Source of the DNA: Homalodisca vitripennis
Lineage: Eukaryota; Arthropoda; Insecta; Hemiptera; Cicadellidae
Direction: 5' to 3'
Assembly (NCBI RefSeq): GCF_021130785.1
Contig: NW_025776804.1
Location: 95,310 to 159,309 of the forward strand
DNA: 64,000 nt
The notes under the pieces are model-generated. The model did no database searches. It had not been told where the DNA came from and worked only from the letters and a program-made list of their open reading frames with translations. Shown here in pieces: positions 60,071 to 64,000 of this stretch (its first letter is position 1; each line of letters opens with the position of its first letter). The position numbers and the translations under genes are program-made.

Positions 60071-61106
60071 AAACTCCAATCCATAAATTAATAAATCATT
60101 AAATAAACCAATTAGAGGATGTTGGTTGGAAATGATATCTAAGAAATAAGGTAACAAGACACCTTATCATGCATATGTGAGACACATAAACACTTGATAT
60201 GGATAATATATAACAGAATACATAGCGGAATGATACATATCCTAACATTTGTGAATACATCTAAGAGCACAATGAACAACGCAATGCATTTTTTGTCTAT
60301 AAGAGTAGCATGTTGCATTCGTTATGTATTCATTAATTGTATTATTAAGGTACATTAAAAAACTATAGTTTTTTCAAAGCATAAGCAAATCTTTGTCCTT
60401 GCCCGGAAAAAATATTCAAGTTTTGTAAATATGTATGTGTAGTACTTCATTTTTAATTTATAATCAAATGATAAATATTTAATGACTCAACTTTTTTCTT
60501 GTAAAGACTTTATAAACGGCTATTTTGTAGTGTGCGTTTTAGAATGAAAGTCTATAGAAGGAACTTTATAAGAGTTATACTTTTCTCAAAAGAGTTAATA
60601 TTTTGAGGGCGCGTTAAACCACAAAGTCTAAATTATTTAAAACTGTCTAGTATTCTTTCTTAATATAATTAAACTGATGTCCACATTTGAGACTATTTTT
60701 CTATGAATTAATTACAGTTTGTTTTTCTGTGAATCAAGTCTTACAACGCACACAATTTCCAAAATTTTAAATGTGTATTATTTTCCTAATTATTTTTTTA
60801 TAAAGAAAACATTATAAGGTATTACAGAGCATGGCGTTGATCTGTGAGGCCCCTTTTCAACAAATCAATCGTTGAAAACATCATAATCCTGAAAGAAATC
60901 GTTGAGATTTATGTTCTGAAAACATGTGTAGCACACTATACACTGAATCAACTCATTTATAGCGTAAGATTAGATAAGGCCTTTCCTAGTGAAGTGATTA
61001 AACAATCATCCTTAATATTAACAATACAGAAACGAGAAATATTACGACAACCATCTAAGGCAGTAACCGGGTCAGTGTGGTTACCTCCGGTTATTGCGAG
61101 ACAAAT
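60071..61106. other. AT-rich spacer, one unexplained open frame
   Basis: A 109-codon plus-strand frame (60844-61173) starts MRPLFNKSIVENIIILKEIV and runs into the terminal repeat of the next transposon. I recognise no domain and do not call a gene. Confidence 0.4.
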
Positions 61107-62397
61107 CGTTGCCGTTCATGCAAAATGTCTTATGTTAAAATTTCCATTTTTTTATTGCATCATATGTTTTTGACTTCACTATCCGGAACTTGTGTCAAAA
61201 TGTCATATGGTTTTGACCAATAGAAAAAAGAGCTGTAGCAAAATGCAAAATGCCATATGTTTTCATGTCAAGCCACCTGTTCCTGCAAATTGTCTCATGT
61301 TGTCATTGGATTGTTGATTGATTGGCAACTCAGCTCTAACATAATAATAGGTAAGTGAAATTAAAGTATAATTTCTTATTTTTACTCAGCTGCTGTTTGT
61401 TAAAAGTTCTAGTTTGTTTTTAGGCAGATATAGTAATGTTTTTACTGTAAATTATAACAATAATGCTCGATTTGACATCTAAAAGTAATTTGTCAGTGAA
61501 AAGTGAGGTTATGGTTGTTGAATATTTTTGCAACAAAAACAATTTTTAGTTTGATTTGGTTTGAAAAAGGATTCTTTATAGGATTCTAATGTTGCCAATG
61601 TGTTGGGGCGTTATTATATTTACTTACAAACTTTATGTAAATTGTTTTATTAAGTGTTTGTTATTACTGCAAAATGTCGTAAGTTTTTCTTGTCAAAAGG
61701 CTTGTTTCAATTCATACTTAAGACTTTTTGAATCAAATGATTATGTAGTTCTAAAATCTTAATTTAAAACTACTTAATGTTGTATTATATTATAGTTACA
61801 TCTAACATACTATTTTAAAGTATAGTGGGCTTATTTATCCTAGTCCTAAGCCTAATTAAATTTATTTTAGGCCTACAGTTTTGTAACTGTACTTGAATTT
61901 ATTAAACGTTTAATAAGGAATTATAAAATTATATTACCTTGTTGGGTTTGATTGTTGCAGGATTTATGTTTATTAGATTAGTTTATCAAAAGTTTTAGGC
62001 GCTAATCAAGACTTTATATCTAACTGAAACTTAGATACTGTAAAGTACATTACGATAATATATATAGGGCAAAACTTTTGAGAGTAATGAATTCACAACG
62101 CTATTGAGACCTAAGTTAGGCCTATTATAGATAACTGGTCGTGGTGTTGGCATATCCTGACATAACGGTATCGTATAAAATCAAAGTATCAGTAAAATTG
62201 AATATTTCTGAATGTTTCACTATGCTTATCATTTTGTAACCAACTATATTTTGGCTATACCTAAAATACTGTTTTAATGTTAATATATTTATTTTTCGGC
62301 TATTAGATAATAATTTATCCCTAGTTACATTTTTTCTCAGTAAAATTAATTAGTATTTTACTACAGTAATTAGGCTACATCTGTTGTATTCTTTCAG

Positions 62398-62879
62398 ATT
62401 ATCAATTATGGCTCTCAGAGGCAGGCGCTTAGTTGAACTGGCGTTGGCAGAAAATGAGGTCTCACCAGAGGTTCGACAATCCTTGGACCGTGAGTTTGGT
62501 ATTGTGAACATCGACAACAACAGTACAACAAACCTTAATGAGCATACTTATTTTGTAAGTCCTAAGCCTACTACCAATATTGAAAATAACACTTCAAATA
62601 CAGTAAAAACAAAACTCTGGCAAATTGTAAACTACAAAGAATTGTCAGATAGTGACAGTCCTTTATTTTCGGATTCAGATGAGTACAACTTACGCTCCCA
62701 GTAATGAGTTTGGTGAGGTTTCTAGCAGTGATGAGGAACCAAAAAAGAAAAGAAGATCGAAGAAAATTAATAAAGTAAGTCTGCCTGAAACACGTAGCAG
62801 TTCAGAAAGTAAACAAACTATGAAAAATAACAGCAAATCGGACAAGAACCAGAAAGCAGCACAGAAAAAGAAACAGTAG
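62398..62879 (+). pseudogene. N-terminal region of a transposon-encoded protein
   Basis: A TTCTTTCAG acceptor-like site ends at 62397 and the ATG at 62408 opens MALRGRRLVELALAENEVSP followed by EVRQSLDREFGI. An Asn/Thr/Ser-rich disordered part continues through YKELSDSDSPLFSDSDEYNL. A TAA at 62702 ends this frame, while the overlapping frame continues SNEFGEVSSSDEEPKKKRRS and a Lys-rich tail to a TAG at 62877. The acidic-serine then basic arrangement is what the N-termini of insect DDD/DDE transposon proteins look like, with the basic run as a likely nuclear signal. A GTAAGT at 62775 could be a splice donor. No catalytic domain follows in the element, so it is internally deleted or degenerate. 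Confidence 0.5.
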
Positions 62880-63544
62880 TTTTTACAATACATACCATTT
62901 ACATTATCTGCCATTATTGACTAAGATAATTACATACACTTTTATAAAAATATTTAAATAAAATATTTTAAAAATAAATATTTTATACACTTGTATAAAA
63001 TATTTCCAAATAATCACAGGATCTCACAAAATACAATCTTCACACGCCACAATACAAAAACCTCCATAAAGGTTATTCAAAATATTACTTCATGAACTTA
63101 ATTGTTGATCAGCTGATATTTCCAACCTTTGCAAAGAAAATATGACGATAAAAAGTGTTGAATAAATGATCAGCTGTTACTCACAACGAAACATTAGTTA
63201 ATATTTTATGCAGATAAGAATATGCATTTTTTGTGCGTCTGTTTTATTTTTAAATTAAAGCTAAATTTCAATACCTATTATTAATTTTTTTCCTAAGTAA
63301 TTCACATGAATCTTTTCAGAATTAAATGTTCTACAAATCTGTTTAAGAAAAAAATGACCTTTATTTAACATTTATGGAAGTAATCTTACGTTAAACACAA
63401 AAATGTGTTATTTCTTTGCACCAATTCTTGTGTTTTACGTAAGATATCTCTGAAAGTATTGCATTTACAGCTCTGGGGACGAATTTTAATAAATTTTTAA
63501 GATATAAAAACATAAAAAAAACAAATCGTATTTGTATCTTTGTA

Positions 63545-63735
63545 ACTACCTTTACCATTTTTATACGGCCTGACTTCACCAAGGGTTATGAAATCCGGGC
63601 GAAATCTTTCGCTAGGCGTAACTCGCTAACGAAGCGTTTCCGGGCATATGGTTATATGAACTTTTTTACTTGTTTTTAGCTATAGAATAAGCTCTCGAGA
63701 GATTGCCGTTTAGTTTTGAATCACCCTGTATATTT
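63545..63735. repeat. Interspersed repeat ending CACCCTGTATA
   Basis: A GC-richer block with GGGCGAAATCTTTCGCTAGG, GTAACTCGCTAACGAAGCG and TCCGGGCATATGGTTATATG ends GAATCACCCTGTATA. I recall very similar sequence as a common interspersed repeat in insect genomes, but cannot name its family. It appears to be nested in the right part of the 61107-63877 element. Confidence 0.4.
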
Positions 63736-63877
63736 GAGCTTAACCAATATCATTTTAAATCGTACATTTATTTATTACAAACCACATAGTTTATATTACG
63801 TTAAAAGTTATTCATGTTTTTTTTGTTTCCTGAAAAGTACACTTTTTTACATACAACATTTTGCATGAACGGCAACG

Positions 63878-64000
63878 AAAATTATCCTTAGAATGCAGGC
63901 CAGTCTACCTAAGAAAGAGTATTTAACCACCAGACAACAGCCCCAAACGTTAGTCCAGGTCTTATCCCGGAAATAAGAAGCCACTAAAATAACTCAGGTT
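63878..64000. other. Right flank, nothing recognised
   Basis: Ordinary sequence up to the window end; too short to interpret. Confidence 0.3.

Larger units (their letters stand above)
61107..63877 (+). mobile_element. 2.8 kb TIR transposon with subterminal repeats
   Basis: CGTTGCCGTTCATGCAAAAT at 61107 is matched on the other strand by the sequence ending ATTTTGCATGAACGGCAACG at 63877. A looser match follows (GT-TTATGT against GT-GTATGT). The motif TGCAAAATGYCDTATGTTTT, taken from the terminus, recurs near 61155, 61195, 61242, 61283 and 61668. The target duplication is unclear (AAAT against AAAA). A protein fragment at 62398-62879 lies inside. Both the architecture and the size recall the element at 20738-23545. 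Confidence 0.68.

Noticed and set aside
60844..61173. 109-codon plus-strand frame
   Set aside because: No domain recognised, and it runs into a transposon terminus that would not be part of a host gene.

Overview
The window is AT-rich, intron- and satellite-bearing eukaryotic DNA. It carries Copia, mariner, Tc1-like, Transib, LINE and DDD-type DNA-transposon remnants of kinds typical of insect genomes. A hemipteran or other insect is my best guess, but nothing fixes the species. I see no intact host gene, no rRNA, no tRNA and no CRISPR. Every recognisable protein-coding stretch belongs to a transposable element, and all are broken by stops, frameshifts, insertions or truncation.

The dominant structure is a set of long, diverged, dispersed repeats that recur in a fixed order. 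I label the modules D, X, E, Z, Y, A, mariner, R, S and T, with boundaries judged by eye. On the + strand: X (0.8-1.7 kb), Y (1.7-3.6), A (3.6-4.9), mariner (4.9-7.6), R (7.6-8.5), S-T (8.6-9.6). After a Copia insertion: E (15.6-17.2), Z (18.4-20.1), Y (20.4-27.0), D (28.6-30.6), X (30.6-31.5), E (32-33.5), Y (33.5-35.6), A (35.6-37.9), mariner (38.0-38.5), R (38.6-39.5), T (39.7). From 43.3 kb onward the same modules appear in inverted orientation and mirror order: S, A, a D-like unit, Y, Z, E, X, D, T. The window is therefore a segmentally duplicated, partly palindromic array. Most copies of the D, E, Y and A modules share one core: a CCATGGAAAC-like box, a GGACCAGGACTTACA box, a TACAGRGAGAATCAG box and a CCAGAGCTCT box.

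Younger insertions interrupt the array. A 1.97 kb Transib (RAG1-like) remnant sits inside the first mariner copy, flanked by CGTCG on both sides. A Copia element without a recognisable 5' LTR (9.58-15.55 kb) is itself interrupted by a 1.37 kb Tc1-like deletion derivative at a TA. A 2.8 kb DNA transposon (20738-23545) has 39-bp terminal inverted repeats, an ATAT target duplication and a DDD-type transposase pseudogene with a visible intron; its empty site survives in the inverted copy near 51.28 kb. A probable 1.06 kb solo LTR lies at 35.8-36.9 kb, a LINE fragment at 44.1-44.8 kb, and a second TIR element with subterminal repeats at 61.1-63.9 kb. Microsatellites, a perfect 96-bp AT palindrome (39.85 kb) and a 107-bp minisatellite (54.74 kb) complete the inventory.

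Functionally the region looks like a transposon graveyard or heterochromatic amplicon rather than a set of cooperating genes. Limits: repeat boundaries are approximate, no alignments or searches were run, and superfamily names rest on motifs I recognise.
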